Shown one piece after another: positions 26,437 through 34,244 of a stretch of 34,244 nucleotides of DNA. A program made the translations under genes and the position numbers. Positions within the stretch are counted from its first letter, which is position 1. Every line of letters starts with the position of its first letter. Source of the stretch: Bradyrhizobium sp. (GTDB taxonomy: Bacteria; Pseudomonadota; Alphaproteobacteria; Rhizobiales; Xanthobacteraceae); NCBI GenBank assembly GCA_021732175.1, contig JAKFVP010000559.1, positions 1 to 34,244 of the forward strand, read 5' to 3'. The notes beneath the pieces are model-generated. The model made no database searches. It worked only from the letters and a program-made list of their open reading frames with translations, and had not been told where the DNA came from.

Positions 26437-27207
26437 ATGCACGACGGATCCATTTCTGGCCTGCTGGCCGGCGATGTCGCTGTCGTCACGGGGGCGGCGC
26501 AGGGCATTGGAGCCGCTATCGCCCGCGGACTTGCCACATCCGGAGCCTCAGTAATCGTCGTCGATCGATACGCCGAGGGTGCCTGCGCAACGGCCAACGC
26601 GATCAAGGCTGTGGGCGGACACGCCGAAGGGTATGGGCTCGATGTTGCGGACCGTGCTGCGTGCTTTGCTTTTGCAACCACTGCAAGGGAGGTGTTCGGT
26701 GATGTGGCTGTGCTGATCAATAATGCAGGGATCACGCGCCGCACCGCACCCGACGACCCTGAATTTCTCAACCACCTCGACGCGCAGATTGCCGTCAATC
26801 TGAACGGCACTGCCAACATGACGATAGCTCTGCTGCCGCAGCTGCGGCGCACCAAGGGACGCGTCGTCAATGTCGGCTCGATTGCTTCCTTCGTCGCCTA
26901 TCGGAATTCGGCCAGCTACGCCGCCACCAAGGGCGCTGTCATTCAGCTGACCAAGGCGCTGGCGGCCGATCTGGCAGCGGACGGGGTACGCGTCAACGGG
27001 ATTGCACCAGGTGTCATTGCCACGCCTATGACCGAAGGGACGCGCGCTAATCCCGAGGTGATGGCCCGGTTTCTGAATCATACGCCGATGGGGCGCGTAG
27101 GCGAGCCCGAAGAGCTCGTGGGGCCGACGCTATTTCTTGCCTCACGCATGTCCTCCTACGTGACCGGTGTCATGCTACCTGTCGAGGGTGGGTATCTTAC
27201 TTCATGA
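26437..27207 (+). CDS. SDR family oxidoreductase (classical)
   Basis: A 256-residue classical short-chain dehydrogenase. It has the nucleotide motif VTGAAQGIGAAIARGLA near residue 20, LINNAGITRR near residue 90, the catalytic Ser in VGSIASF, and an intact Tyr-x-x-x-Lys (SYAATKGAV), followed by RVNGIAPGVIATPM and a C-terminal LPVEGGY. It would oxidise an alcohol or reduce a ketone using NAD(P)H. It is the first gene of a rightward array followed after 47 bp by a flavoprotein dehydrogenase, and is divergent from the IclR gene. Unlike the two SDRs near the left edge, it keeps the full catalytic triad. The substrate is unknown; hydroxyacyl or cyclic alcohol substrates fit the context. Confidence 0.93.
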   Translation: MHDGSISGLLAGDVAVVTGAAQGIGAAIARGLATSGASVIVVDRYAEGACATANAIKAVGGHAEGYGLDVADRAACFAFATTAREVFGDVAVLINNAGITRRTAPDDPEFLNHLDAQIAVNLNGTANMTIALLPQLRRTKGRVVNVGSIASFVAYRNSASYAATKGAVIQLTKALAADLAADGVRVNGIAPGVIATPMTEGTRANPEVMARFLNHTPMGRVGEPEELVGPTLFLASRMSSYVTGVMLPVEGGYLTS

Positions 27208-27254
27208 ACGCCACCACCATAACCGCTTGTATCTTGTATTATGGATGATCTGCC

Positions 27255-28982
27255 ATGGTTGCCTCTTCCAAGCACGCGATTCCAAATGAAACCCAGCATT
27301 GCGATGTGTTGGTCGCCGGCTCCGGCGCAAGCGGCATGGTTGCCGCCATCGTTGCCGCGAAGAAGGGGCTGAAGGTTATCGTTGCCGAAAAGGAAGCGGT
27401 GTTCGGTGGCACAACAGCGTTATCGGGCGGCTATCTCTGGGTGCCGAACAATCCGGTGAGCATCGAAGCTGGGGTCAAGGACAGCAAGGACGCGGCGCTC
27501 GCGTATATGAAGCACGAATCGGGCAACCACTACGACGCTGCGAGGGTCGATGCATTTCTCGACGCAGGTCCCGAGATGGTTGCCTTCATGCATGCGTATA
27601 CGCAGGTGCGGTTCGAAGCGGCTCCCGCATTCTCGGATTACCATCCGGATGCGCCGGGTGGCACGCCGGGCGGTCGCTCGATACTGACGCAACCTGTCAG
27701 TGCGACAATTCTCGGATCGGATATTGACAAGCTGCGACCGCCGCGGCCTGAGCTAACGCTCTATGGCCTCGCAATCGGCTCTGGTAAAGAGCTTTGGCAC
27801 TTCTATCGCGCCACGCAGCGGCTGGAATCCTTCCTCTACGTCGCCAAACGTTTGGTCAAATTCGGGTTCGACCGCTCCGTGCGGGGCCGGTCGATGCTGT
27901 TGACCAACGGCAATGCGCTGGCCGCGCGACTGTTTCGGTCGGCGTGCGAACTCGGCGTGCCGATCTGGCTCGACAGCCCGGTGAGAACGCTCATCCGAAA
28001 CGACAGAGGCCATGTCGTCGGTGCGGAAGTGCTGACACCAAAAGGCAGGCGCCGTGTGCTGGCGAACAAGGGCGTCGTACTGGCCTGTGGCGGCTTTCCG
28101 TTTGATTTTGCCAGGCGGCAGACCCTCTACAATCACTGCGCCGGTGAGAGCGAGCATTGGTCGGCGGCGAGTCCTGGAAACACTGGAGACGGCGTACGTC
28201 TGGGCGAGTCGGTTGGCGGCGAGGTCGTCAAGGATTATCCCAACGCGGGTGCCTGGGCTCCGACCAGCCTTGTGCCGCGCAAGGATGGTACCAAGGGCCC
28301 GTTCCCCCACTTCATCGACCGCGGCAAGCCGGGCGTCATCGCTGTCTCGCGAGCCGGACGCCGCTTCGTCAACGAAGCCAACAGCTATCATGATTTCGTG
28401 CAGGGCATGGAATGTGCGTGCCCTTCGGACCAACCGGCGGAGGCATTCCTGATCGCCGATCACCGCACCATCCGCAAATACGGTCTTGGCCATGTGAAAC
28501 CGGCGCCGCTACCTCTTCAACCTTCGATCCGCTCCGGCTACCTGATGCGCGGCAACACTCTTGCCGAGCTTGCATCAGTGGCGGGCATTGAACGAAACGC
28601 TTTCGAGGAAACGGTCGCCCGCTGGAACGCGGACGTTCCGACTGGCACGGATACTGCCTTCGGCAAAGGCTCGACCGCCTACAACCGTTTTCACGGCGAT
28701 CCAGAGGTCAAGCCGAACCCGTGCCTCGCGCCGATCGCGACCGGTCCATTCTACGCTGTGCGGGTCGTCCCCGGCGATATCGGCACTTTCGCAGGCCTCA
28801 AAACCGACGAACACGCGCGTGTGATCGGCCCTGACAATACGCCGCTCAAGGGGCTTTATGCCGTCGGCAATGACATGGCGAGCGTGCTTGGCGGGAATTA
28901 TTCCGGCGGCGGCATCACGCTCGGACCGGGCATGACCTTTGGTTACATCGCGGGCCTCCATGCGGCCAGCGAACGCAACTGA
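27255..28982 (+). CDS. FAD-dependent dehydrogenase, KstD / fumarate reductase flavoprotein-like
   Basis: A 575-residue flavoprotein. The N-terminal FAD motif is CDVLVAGSGASGMVAAIVAA, followed by EKEAVFGGTTALSGGYLWVP. A second FAD segment is GVVLACGGFPFDFARR near residue 275, and the C-terminal GLYAVGNDMASVLGGNYSGG, then GGITLGPGMTFGYIAGLHAA closes the fold. Architecture and length fit the 3-ketosteroid delta-1-dehydrogenase / fumarate reductase flavoprotein superfamily, which introduces or removes C=C bonds next to a carbonyl. A cyclic ketone or keto-acid is a reasonable substrate guess, but steroid specificity should not be assumed. It lies between the SDR and the ABC transporter genes on the same strand. 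The SD is weak (GGATGATC), so it may depend on coupling. Confidence 0.9.
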   Translation: MVASSKHAIPNETQHCDVLVAGSGASGMVAAIVAAKKGLKVIVAEKEAVFGGTTALSGGYLWVPNNPVSIEAGVKDSKDAALAYMKHESGNHYDAARVDAFLDAGPEMVAFMHAYTQVRFEAAPAFSDYHPDAPGGTPGGRSILTQPVSATILGSDIDKLRPPRPELTLYGLAIGSGKELWHFYRATQRLESFLYVAKRLVKFGFDRSVRGRSMLLTNGNALAARLFRSACELGVPIWLDSPVRTLIRNDRGHVVGAEVLTPKGRRRVLANKGVVLACGGFPFDFARRQTLYNHCAGESEHWSAASPGNTGDGVRLGESVGGEVVKDYPNAGAWAPTSLVPRKDGTKGPFPHFIDRGKPGVIAVSRAGRRFVNEANSYHDFVQGMECACPSDQPAEAFLIADHRTIRKYGLGHVKPAPLPLQPSIRSGYLMRGNTLAELASVAGIERNAFEETVARWNADVPTGTDTAFGKGSTAYNRFHGDPEVKPNPCLAPIATGPFYAVRVVPGDIGTFAGLKTDEHARVIGPDNTPLKGLYAVGNDMASVLGGNYSGGGITLGPGMTFGYIAGLHAASERN

Positions 28983-29020
28983 AGACCAGTATCGAGAAAC
29001 TCTAAGGGAGGAAACCCATC

Positions 29021-30184
29021 ATGACAACATGCAGAAACCTGCTTTCCGCCGGTCTGGGCCTGACTATGGCCGTCGCTTTATTGGGAGCAGCGCAGGCCCA
29101 GGATAAGGAAATCCGCATTGGTGCGTTGATCGCAGCCTCGGGGCCAACGGCCTTCATCGGCGCATCACAGAAGAACGCCTTCGAGATGCTCGTCGAACAG
29201 ATCAATGCGCGCGGCGGCATGGCCGGTAACAAGATCAGGCCGTTCCTCTACGACACCGAAGGCAACGGCACAATCGCGGCCCAGCAGTTCCGCCGCCTAA
29301 TAGATTCAGACAAGGTGCATGTTGTGGTCGGCCCCTCGACGACCGGCGAAAGCCTGGCGATCCGCGCGGTCGCAAACGAAAACAAGGTGCCGCTCGTCAG
29401 CTTCGCAGGCGCGGAAGCGGTTGTTGTGCCCCCAACCCCTTACGTCTTCAAGACTCCACCGACCGACCGCATCGTTGCCGAGCACCTGATTTCTTTCATG
29501 AAGGTCAAGGGCGCCACCTCCGTCGGCATCCTGTCCTCCGCCGATGGTTTTGGGCAGGCCGGTGCCGCAGTCGTCAAAGAGGTAGCCAGCCAACTCGGAC
29601 TGAAGGTCAACGCAGCGGAAGAGTTCGGCCCACGCGATACCGACATGACGCCGCAGATCCTCAAGATTCGGTCGAGTGGCGCCGATGCGATGCTGATCTG
29701 GAGCGTCAACCCCGGTCCGACCATCATACTCAAGAACGCGGCGGCCATTGGCTACAACAAGCCGATCTACAACAGCTATGGTGCTGCCTCGCCGCAGCTG
29801 ATCGAGCAGGCCGGCGCGGCAGCGGAGAAGTCTTACGTATCGTCCATGCGTCTGCTCGCGCCCGAGAGCCTTGCCGCAAACGATCCGATGCGCCCAGTGG
29901 TGACCAAACTCGCGGCCGATTACAAGGAGAAGTTCAAAGCCGACGCCACGACCTTCATCGGGCATCCCTCGGACGCGATGCTGCTCATCGAGGAAGCGCT
30001 GAAAAAGGCTGGCGGGTCCCCGGATCGCGAGAAGCTGGCGGAAGCCATGCGCAGTGGCATTTCCTTCCCCGGCGCCAACGGGATGTTTCGCTTCACTGAC
30101 GCCAACCACAACGGCCTCGACCGGGAGTCGCAGTCGATGGTGATGCTGCAGGTTCAAGGCGGCAAGTTCGTCACCGTGAAGTGA
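29021..30184 (+). CDS. branched-chain amino acid-type ABC transporter substrate-binding protein
   Basis: A 387-residue periplasmic binding protein. The signal peptide MTTCRNLLSAGLGLTMAVAL ends near AQAQDKEIRIGALIAASG. A type-I periplasmic fold follows: FEMLVEQINARGGMAGNKIR, then VHVVVGPSTTGESLAIRAVA and PYVFKTPPTDRIVAEHLISF, and the C-terminus FRFTDANHNGLDRESQSMVM. The ribosome site GGGAGGAAA is good. It is the first gene of a complete Liv-type transporter set. In this genomic style such proteins often bind aromatic or carboxylic acids rather than amino acids, so the ligand is left open. Confidence 0.94.
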   Translation: MTTCRNLLSAGLGLTMAVALLGAAQAQDKEIRIGALIAASGPTAFIGASQKNAFEMLVEQINARGGMAGNKIRPFLYDTEGNGTIAAQQFRRLIDSDKVHVVVGPSTTGESLAIRAVANENKVPLVSFAGAEAVVVPPTPYVFKTPPTDRIVAEHLISFMKVKGATSVGILSSADGFGQAGAAVVKEVASQLGLKVNAAEEFGPRDTDMTPQILKIRSSGADAMLIWSVNPGPTIILKNAAAIGYNKPIYNSYGAASPQLIEQAGAAAEKSYVSSMRLLAPESLAANDPMRPVVTKLAADYKEKFKADATTFIGHPSDAMLLIEEALKKAGGSPDREKLAEAMRSGISFPGANGMFRFTDANHNGLDRESQSMVMLQVQGGKFVTVK

Positions 30185-30246
30185 CCTGCAGGGCGGGCGG
30201 TCTTGCAATCCGTCCGTCAGCGACCGAAGCAAAGCCTGGAGGTAAA

Positions 30247-31128
30247 ATGGATACCCTGCTGCAAATCCTGATCACGGGCCTCGTCGTCGGCTGCATTTAC
30301 GGCATGGCGGCACTTGGTTTCACCATTGTGTACAATGCTACCAAACTGATCAATTTCGCCAACGGCGAATTCCTGATGCTCGGCGGCGTTCTTCTTGCCT
30401 GCGCGGCGCAGGCCGCCAAACTGCCGATGTCGCTGGCGCTCCTGCTCGCTGTAGCGGGTGCGGCGCTTACCGGCTGGCTGATGCAGCGCTGCATTCTCGA
30501 TATGGCGATGGCGCGCAGTTCCGATCCGTTGACGCTGGTGATGCTGACCATCGGCGTGGCGCTCGCCTTGCGCGGGGCAGCCGCGCTCGCCTTCGGGCGT
30601 GAAATCACGTTCGTGCCGGAATTCGGGCTTTTGCCGCTGGTGTTGATAGGCAACGTCTACATTCCGAGCCAAGGCCTCTGGATCATCTTCGTCCTGGCGC
30701 TGACCAGCACCGTTTTGTGGTACATGTTCTCGAAAACCATGTTCGGCAAGGCAATGCGCGCCGCGAGTCAAGAACCGAGGGCCGCCGCCCTTTGCGGCAT
30801 CGAGCCGAAGCGCGCCGCCGCCATCGCCATGACCTTGGCGGGTGCGCTCGGTGGTTTGGCCGGCGCGATGCTCGCCCCGATATCCGCAGCGTTCTACGAA
30901 AACGGCATCTTCCTTGGTCTCAAGGGCTTCGCGGCGGCTGTCGCCGGCGGGCTGGGCAACCCCATCGGAGCTATTGTCGGTGGACTGTTGATCGGCGTTG
31001 TTGAGAGCCTGTCCGCCGGATACGTCGCCTCCGGCTTCAAGGATGCCGTCGGTTTTATCCTTCTCATTCTCGTTCTAATCCTTAGGCCGCAGGGCCTCGT
31101 CGGTCGCGCCATCGTTACACGGGTCTGA
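30247..31128 (+). CDS. LivH-type ABC transporter permease
   Basis: A 293-residue inner-membrane permease. The track ORF starts at 30181, but the ATG at 30247 has a strong GGAGGTAAA ribosome site and begins MDTLLQILITGLVVGCIYGM, as LivH proteins do; the upstream codons are not membrane-like. Characteristic segments are ALGFTIVYNATKLINFANGE near residue 26 and FLGLKGFAAAVAGGLGNPIG near residue 225. About eight hydrophobic helices are visible. It forms the transmembrane channel with the LivM-type protein whose gene starts 3 bp after its stop. Confidence 0.95.
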   Translation: MDTLLQILITGLVVGCIYGMAALGFTIVYNATKLINFANGEFLMLGGVLLACAAQAAKLPMSLALLLAVAGAALTGWLMQRCILDMAMARSSDPLTLVMLTIGVALALRGAAALAFGREITFVPEFGLLPLVLIGNVYIPSQGLWIIFVLALTSTVLWYMFSKTMFGKAMRAASQEPRAAALCGIEPKRAAAIAMTLAGALGGLAGAMLAPISAAFYENGIFLGLKGFAAAVAGGLGNPIGAIVGGLLIGVVESLSAGYVASGFKDAVGFILLILVLILRPQGLVGRAIVTRV

Positions 31129-31131
31129 GCC

Positions 31132-32097
31132 ATGACCACTTCGACATCGAATTCCAACCTCCGGCATGACGCGGTTATCCTCGCAGGCCTTGCTGTGGTT
31201 CTTACGCTCGCAGAACTAGCGCTGACCAGCCAGTTCCATCGCTCGATTCTGATCCTGTCGATGATCCACGCTATCGCGGCCATTGGCCTTACGTTGCTGC
31301 TGGGCTACGCAGGGCAGGTCTCGCTCGGCCAAGGCGCCTTCATGGGCATTGGCGCTTATGCGGCGGCCTTTGCCCTGCAGAAGCTGGCGCTGCCAGCGCC
31401 CGTGGCGCTGGTGGCTGCGGTGCTATTGCCGGGGCTGCTCGGCTTCTTGATCGCCCGACCGATCCTGCGCCTGTCGGGCCACAATCTCGCGCTGGGCACA
31501 TTGGCGCTCGGCGCCGTGTTTTTCGTCGTGGCGGCGCAATGGCGCAGCGTTACCGGTGGCCTCGACCCCGGTATCGTCGATCTGCCGAGTCTGGCGATCG
31601 CGGGTTTCAGCCACGAGCGTATACTCTACATTCTGGCGGGCATCTCGTTGCTGTCGGCGATCGCCGTCGCCGTATCACTCGTAGACGGGCGGTTCGGGCG
31701 CGGCCTGATGGTGCTAAGAACATCCGAACTCGTTGCCGCTTGCATGGGCGTCGATACGGTTCGGGCCAAGTCTATGGTCTTCGCCATCGCCGCCGCTTTG
31801 TCCGGCCTGTCTGGCGCTCTTCTGGCGCTTTATCTACGCTCATTCAACGCCAGCGCCTTCGGTGTCGGGCTCTCCATCGAGCTTTTGATGATGGTCATCC
31901 TCGGGTCGCTTTCGACCGTCTGGGGCGCGATCTTCGGCGCCTTCGCCATCATAGTCCTGCCCAACCTACTCGAAGGCTTCGATCACGCCAAACACCTAAT
32001 CTATGGTCTTGTCATGGTAGGCATCATGATGTTCGCTCCCCGGGGTCTTGGAGAAACGTTGTTCCGCCTTGTCACCCGCAAGAGAAGCGTCGCATGA
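31132..32097 (+). CDS. LivM-type ABC transporter permease
   Basis: A 321-residue permease, the second membrane subunit. The LivM signature is ATYGLTLLLGYAGQVSLGQG-like, here AIGLTLLLGYAGQVSLGQGA near residue 50, followed by FMGIGAYAAAFAL. The EAA-like cytoplasmic loop includes RFGRGLMVLRTSELVAACMG, then VDTVRAKSMVFAIAAALSGL. Many hydrophobic helices alternate with short loops. It starts 3 bp after livH stops and overlaps the livG start by 4 bp (ATGA), so translation is probably coupled. Confidence 0.95.
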   Translation: MTTSTSNSNLRHDAVILAGLAVVLTLAELALTSQFHRSILILSMIHAIAAIGLTLLLGYAGQVSLGQGAFMGIGAYAAAFALQKLALPAPVALVAAVLLPGLLGFLIARPILRLSGHNLALGTLALGAVFFVVAAQWRSVTGGLDPGIVDLPSLAIAGFSHERILYILAGISLLSAIAVAVSLVDGRFGRGLMVLRTSELVAACMGVDTVRAKSMVFAIAAALSGLSGALLALYLRSFNASAFGVGLSIELLMMVILGSLSTVWGAIFGAFAIIVLPNLLEGFDHAKHLIYGLVMVGIMMFAPRGLGETLFRLVTRKRSVA

Positions 32098-32876
32098 GCA
32101 GCACGCCTCTGGCTTCGATCAAGGGCCTGTCGAAGCGATTCGGCGGCATTGCGGCCGTGTCTGACGTGTCGTTCGACCTGGTCGCCGGGGAAGTCACGGC
32201 GCTGATAGGTCCGAATGGCGCAGGCAAGACCACGCTGATCAATCTCGTTACGGGTGTTCTCGCCTGCGACGGTGGCACAATCAGCCTCGAAGGAGAGGAC
32301 ATCACCGCTCGGCCGACGCATCAGCGCGGCACGGCCGGCATCGCGCGAACGTATCAGACCCCGCAGATAGCGCATGGCATGAGTGTTCTGACCAACGTAA
32401 TGGCGGGCGCTTACCGGTTCGGCCAGCATGGCCTGTTGAGTTCCGTGTTCCGACCCTGGGTGGTCATGAAAGAAAATGACGAAATGGCTGCTCGCGCCGC
32501 GCAGTGTCTTACGCGTGCGGGCGTCGCCGAGCAGTGGTGGCAGCGTCTGGCGACGGATCTGCCCTATGGGCTTCAGCGCCGCGTCGAAATCGCCCGCTCA
32601 TTGGCGCAAGATCCCAAGCTGCTGTTGCTGGACGAGCCCGCCGCGGGCCTCAATCCAAGCGAAACGGCGGACCTGTCGCGTCTGCTTTCTGAGATCGCCG
32701 CAGATGGCCGCGCCGTCCTGCTTGTCGAACACGACATGGGCATGGTGATGTCGATTTCCTCGCATATCGTTGTGGTGAATTTCGGTCGCAAGCTTGCAGA
32801 GGGTACGCCGAAAGACATCGCATCGAACAAGGACGTGATTGCTGCCTACCTCGGCGCGGATGAGGCGGTGGCCTGA
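32094..32876 (+). CDS. LivG-type ABC transporter ATP-binding protein
   Basis: A 260-residue ATPase. The track ORF begins far upstream inside livM, but the real start is the ATG at 32094 in the ATGA overlap, reading MSSTPLASIKGLSKRFGGIA. The Walker A motif is IGPNGAGKTTLIN near residue 38. The ABC signature is degenerate (LPYGLQRRVEIARSLAQDPK instead of LSGGQ), as is usual in LivG. Walker B is LLLLDEPAAGLNPSE, followed by VLLVEHDMGMVMSIS with the switch His. It pairs with the LivF-type protein encoded 1 bp downstream to drive import. Confidence 0.95.
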   Translation: MSSTPLASIKGLSKRFGGIAAVSDVSFDLVAGEVTALIGPNGAGKTTLINLVTGVLACDGGTISLEGEDITARPTHQRGTAGIARTYQTPQIAHGMSVLTNVMAGAYRFGQHGLLSSVFRPWVVMKENDEMAARAAQCLTRAGVAEQWWQRLATDLPYGLQRRVEIARSLAQDPKLLLLDEPAAGLNPSETADLSRLLSEIAADGRAVLLVEHDMGMVMSISSHIVVVNFGRKLAEGTPKDIASNKDVIAAYLGADEAVA

Positions 32877-32877
32877 A

Positions 32878-33603
32878 ATGACCGAGCTTCTCTCTATTGC
32901 CGATTTGAAGGCTGGCTACGGCCCGGTCGAAGTGCTTCACGGCATTTCCATCGCCATTCGAAAAGGTGAAATCTTCTCCATCGTCGGCGCCAACGGCGCC
33001 GGGAAATCGACGCTTCTCAATACGATTTCAGGCTTCAACCCGATCCGCTCCGGCGCCATCGTGTTTGACGGACGACCGATTGCTGGAACCGCTCCAGCAA
33101 TGATCGCGCGCGCTGGCCTACGTCATGTGCCGGAAGGACGACGCGTTTTTGCCGAGATGACGGTGGAAGAAAACCTGTCTCTCGGCGGCTATGGCCAGCC
33201 GCATGCTGAAGTCGCCGATCGGATCGACCGGATTTACGAGCTGTTTCCGCGCCTCGTAGAGCGGCGGACGCAGGCGGCGGGCACTATGTCCGGCGGCGAG
33301 CAGCAGATGTTGGCCATTGGCAGGGCCCTGGCGGCTAAACCAAGGGTGCTGATGCTTGATGAGCCATCGATGGGGCTCGCACCTCAGGTCGTTGCTGAAA
33401 TATTCCGCCTGATCTTGCGCATGCGACACGAATTGGGACTTGGGATACTTCTGGTTGAGCAAAATGCCAAAGCAGCGCTGCGTATCGCAGACCGCGCCTG
33501 CGTGCTGTCTCTGGGGCAGATCACTCTGCGCGGCGCAGGCGCAGATCTCTTGAATGATCCGAGTGTCGTCGAGGCGTTTCTTGGGGGGAACGCGGCTACT
33601 TGA
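32878..33603 (+). CDS. LivF-type ABC transporter ATP-binding protein
   Basis: A 241-residue ATPase, the second of the pair. Its start is the ATG at 32878, one base after the livG stop, reading MTELLSIADLKAGYGPVEVL; the track start at 32839 is upstream noise within livG. Walker A is VGANGAGKSTLLNTI, the signature is MSGGEQQMLAIGRALA, Walker B is VLMLDEPSMGLAPQ and the switch His position reads LVEQNAKAALRIA, with Gln as usual in LivF. It completes the five-gene transporter. Its stop overlaps the ATG of a decayed acyl-CoA synthetase (TGATG), which implies that gene was once part of the operon. Confidence 0.95.
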   Translation: MTELLSIADLKAGYGPVEVLHGISIAIRKGEIFSIVGANGAGKSTLLNTISGFNPIRSGAIVFDGRPIAGTAPAMIARAGLRHVPEGRRVFAEMTVEENLSLGGYGQPHAEVADRIDRIYELFPRLVERRTQAAGTMSGGEQQMLAIGRALAAKPRVLMLDEPSMGLAPQVVAEIFRLILRMRHELGLGILLVEQNAKAALRIADRACVLSLGQITLRGAGADLLNDPSVVEAFLGGNAAT

Positions 33604-34093
33604 TGGAAACCCACCGCATCTCCGAGTCAGGACCGGATCGCGAACTGCTTGGATCGCTGCGTGCTCTTACAGGACTGGATACCCCCGCAACCATAGAGCG
33701 TTTCGAGACCGAGTATCCGAATGCAACTTTCTGGGCGACGTTCGGTCAATCCGAAGCCTCGGGCTTGGCGATGCTTTCGCCGTACCGCGACCGTCCGAAA
33801 TCCGCGGGCCGGCCGCTGTTTTGGCGCAGCATCGCGGTCGTCGATGGCGATGACCGCGCGAATCCGGCCGGCGAAATCATCGACTTCGTGAACGGACAAA
33901 TCGCTCGCTACAAACGGCCGAAGCACGTTGTGTTGGTCGATAAACTTCCGAGGACTGCGGGGGCGACCTCGATCGGGCTGCTGTTAAATCAGCGCACGGC
34001 AGACGTAGCGGTAAAGGTAACCCGCCACGACGGGCTGCCTCATCCGACCGCGGCAGAGAGGCGCCGAATACCATCGCGCCATTCCCGCTGTAG
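33603..34093 (+). pseudogene. AMP-dependent acyl-CoA synthetase remnant with deletions and frameshift
   Basis: Not in the track as a full ORF. From the ATG at 33603 the frame reads METHRISESG, then FETEYPNATFWATFGQSEAS, a conserved adenylation motif normally found about 300 residues into the protein, so the N-terminal part is deleted. SAGRPLFWRSIAVVDGDDRA follows. At NPAGE the reading jumps to IIDFVNGQIARYKRPKHVVL, then VDKLPRTA, which drops roughly 90 residues. A frameshift in the GCGGGGGCG run near 33960 moves the family C-terminus GDLDRAAVKSAHGRR into another frame, ending at 34091-34093. It was the last gene of the Liv operon, activating the imported acid, and is now inactive. Confidence 0.8.
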
Positions 34094-34244
34094 CCGCGCG
34101 CAGAGTTCTGCGACCGGAATGATGTCGTTGACGCCGCCGACTCCCTGTCCCGCGGTCCAGATATCCTTCCACAGTTTCGGGCTGATCTCGCGCGCGACGT
34201 TGAAGCTGCTGTGGTCCTTCGGGTTGTCGTACGGGCGGTTCAGC
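34040..34244 (-). CDS. nitronate monooxygenase-like protein, C-terminus only (gene runs off the window)
   Basis: Not in the track because it has no start in the window. The minus-strand frame reads LNRPYDNPKDHSSFNVAREI, then LWKDIWTAGQGVGGVNDIIP, then VAELCARLQREWRDGIRRLS to a stop at 34040-34042. The WTAGQGVGG-(V/I)-xD phrase and the helix after it are typical of the C-terminus of FMN-dependent nitronate monooxygenases (2-nitropropane dioxygenase family), which oxidise alkyl nitronates; many members act in other reductive or oxidative steps. It converges on the synthetase remnant, whose shifted frame overlaps it by about 50 bp. The TIM-barrel core lies outside the window. Confidence 0.7.
   Translation of the reverse strand, partial: LNRPYDNPKDHSSFNVAREISPKLWKDIWTAGQGVGGVNDIIPVAELCARLQREWRDGIRRLSAAVG

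Noticed and set aside
31539-32093. Long N-terminal extension of the LivG track ORF
   Set aside because: It is livM read in another frame; the ATGA overlap at 32094 gives a normal-length LivG.

Overview
The window looks like part of a GC-rich alphaproteobacterial chromosome or large plasmid, probably Hyphomicrobiales (Bradyrhizobium/Afipia/Rhodopseudomonas-like). This rests on gene style, the many short-chain dehydrogenase and acyl-CoA genes, the Liv-type transporters and the IS types; no rRNA or marker gene confirms it. The content is almost entirely catabolic: aliphatic or alicyclic acids and alkanes.

Region 1 (1-7.8 kb) is an acyl-CoA catabolic cluster. It holds a FadH-type 2,4-dienoyl-CoA reductase cut by the left edge, two unusual SDRs of the enoyl-/dienoyl-CoA reductase type, an enoyl-CoA hydratase, two acyl-CoA dehydrogenases and a TetR regulator. 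A perfect 22-bp palindrome lies between the divergent SDR and hydratase genes and is the likely TetR operator.

Region 2 (8-15.9 kb) is a medium-chain alkane oxidation cluster of the Pseudomonas putida GPo1 type: alkS divergent from alkB-alkG-alkH-alkJ, with a perfect 20-bp palindrome in the divergent promoter. It would convert alkane to alcohol (AlkB plus the two-domain rubredoxin AlkG), alcohol to aldehyde (AlkJ) and aldehyde to acid (AlkH). Rubredoxin reductase (alkT), alkK and alkL are absent from the window. The alkJ stop codon abuts an insertion-sequence remnant.

Region 3 (15.9-25.4 kb) is a mobile-element and gene-fragment zone. It contains a frameshifted, 3'-truncated IS21-family istA with its terminal repeats, an intact GGDEF-EAL protein, a truncated IS1380-family transposase, a PilZ protein, and then a mosaic of broken genes: a GAF protein, two or three ABC substrate-binding-protein ends, the N-terminus of a sigma-54 activator with an internal stop, an acyl-CoA synthetase with a frameshift and internal deletion, an acyl-CoA dehydrogenase tail and an IS5-like remnant. 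A consensus -24/-12 promoter with upstream repeats survives between the activator remnant and the synthetase remnant. A 75-bp direct repeat (about 95% identical) of the synthetase 5' end flanks an intact TTT-type solute-binding protein gene. The picture is a decayed duplicate of an acid-catabolism operon.

Region 4 (25.4-34.2 kb) is an apparently intact uptake and catabolic unit: an IclR regulator divergent from an SDR, a KstD-like FAD dehydrogenase and a complete branched-chain-amino-acid-type ABC transporter (substrate-binding protein, LivH, LivM, LivG, LivF). It is followed by another decayed acyl-CoA synthetase and, convergent and cut by the right edge, a nitronate monooxygenase C-terminus. 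The transporter probably imports a carboxylic or aromatic/alicyclic acid that the SDR and flavoprotein oxidise; the substrate cannot be read from sequence.
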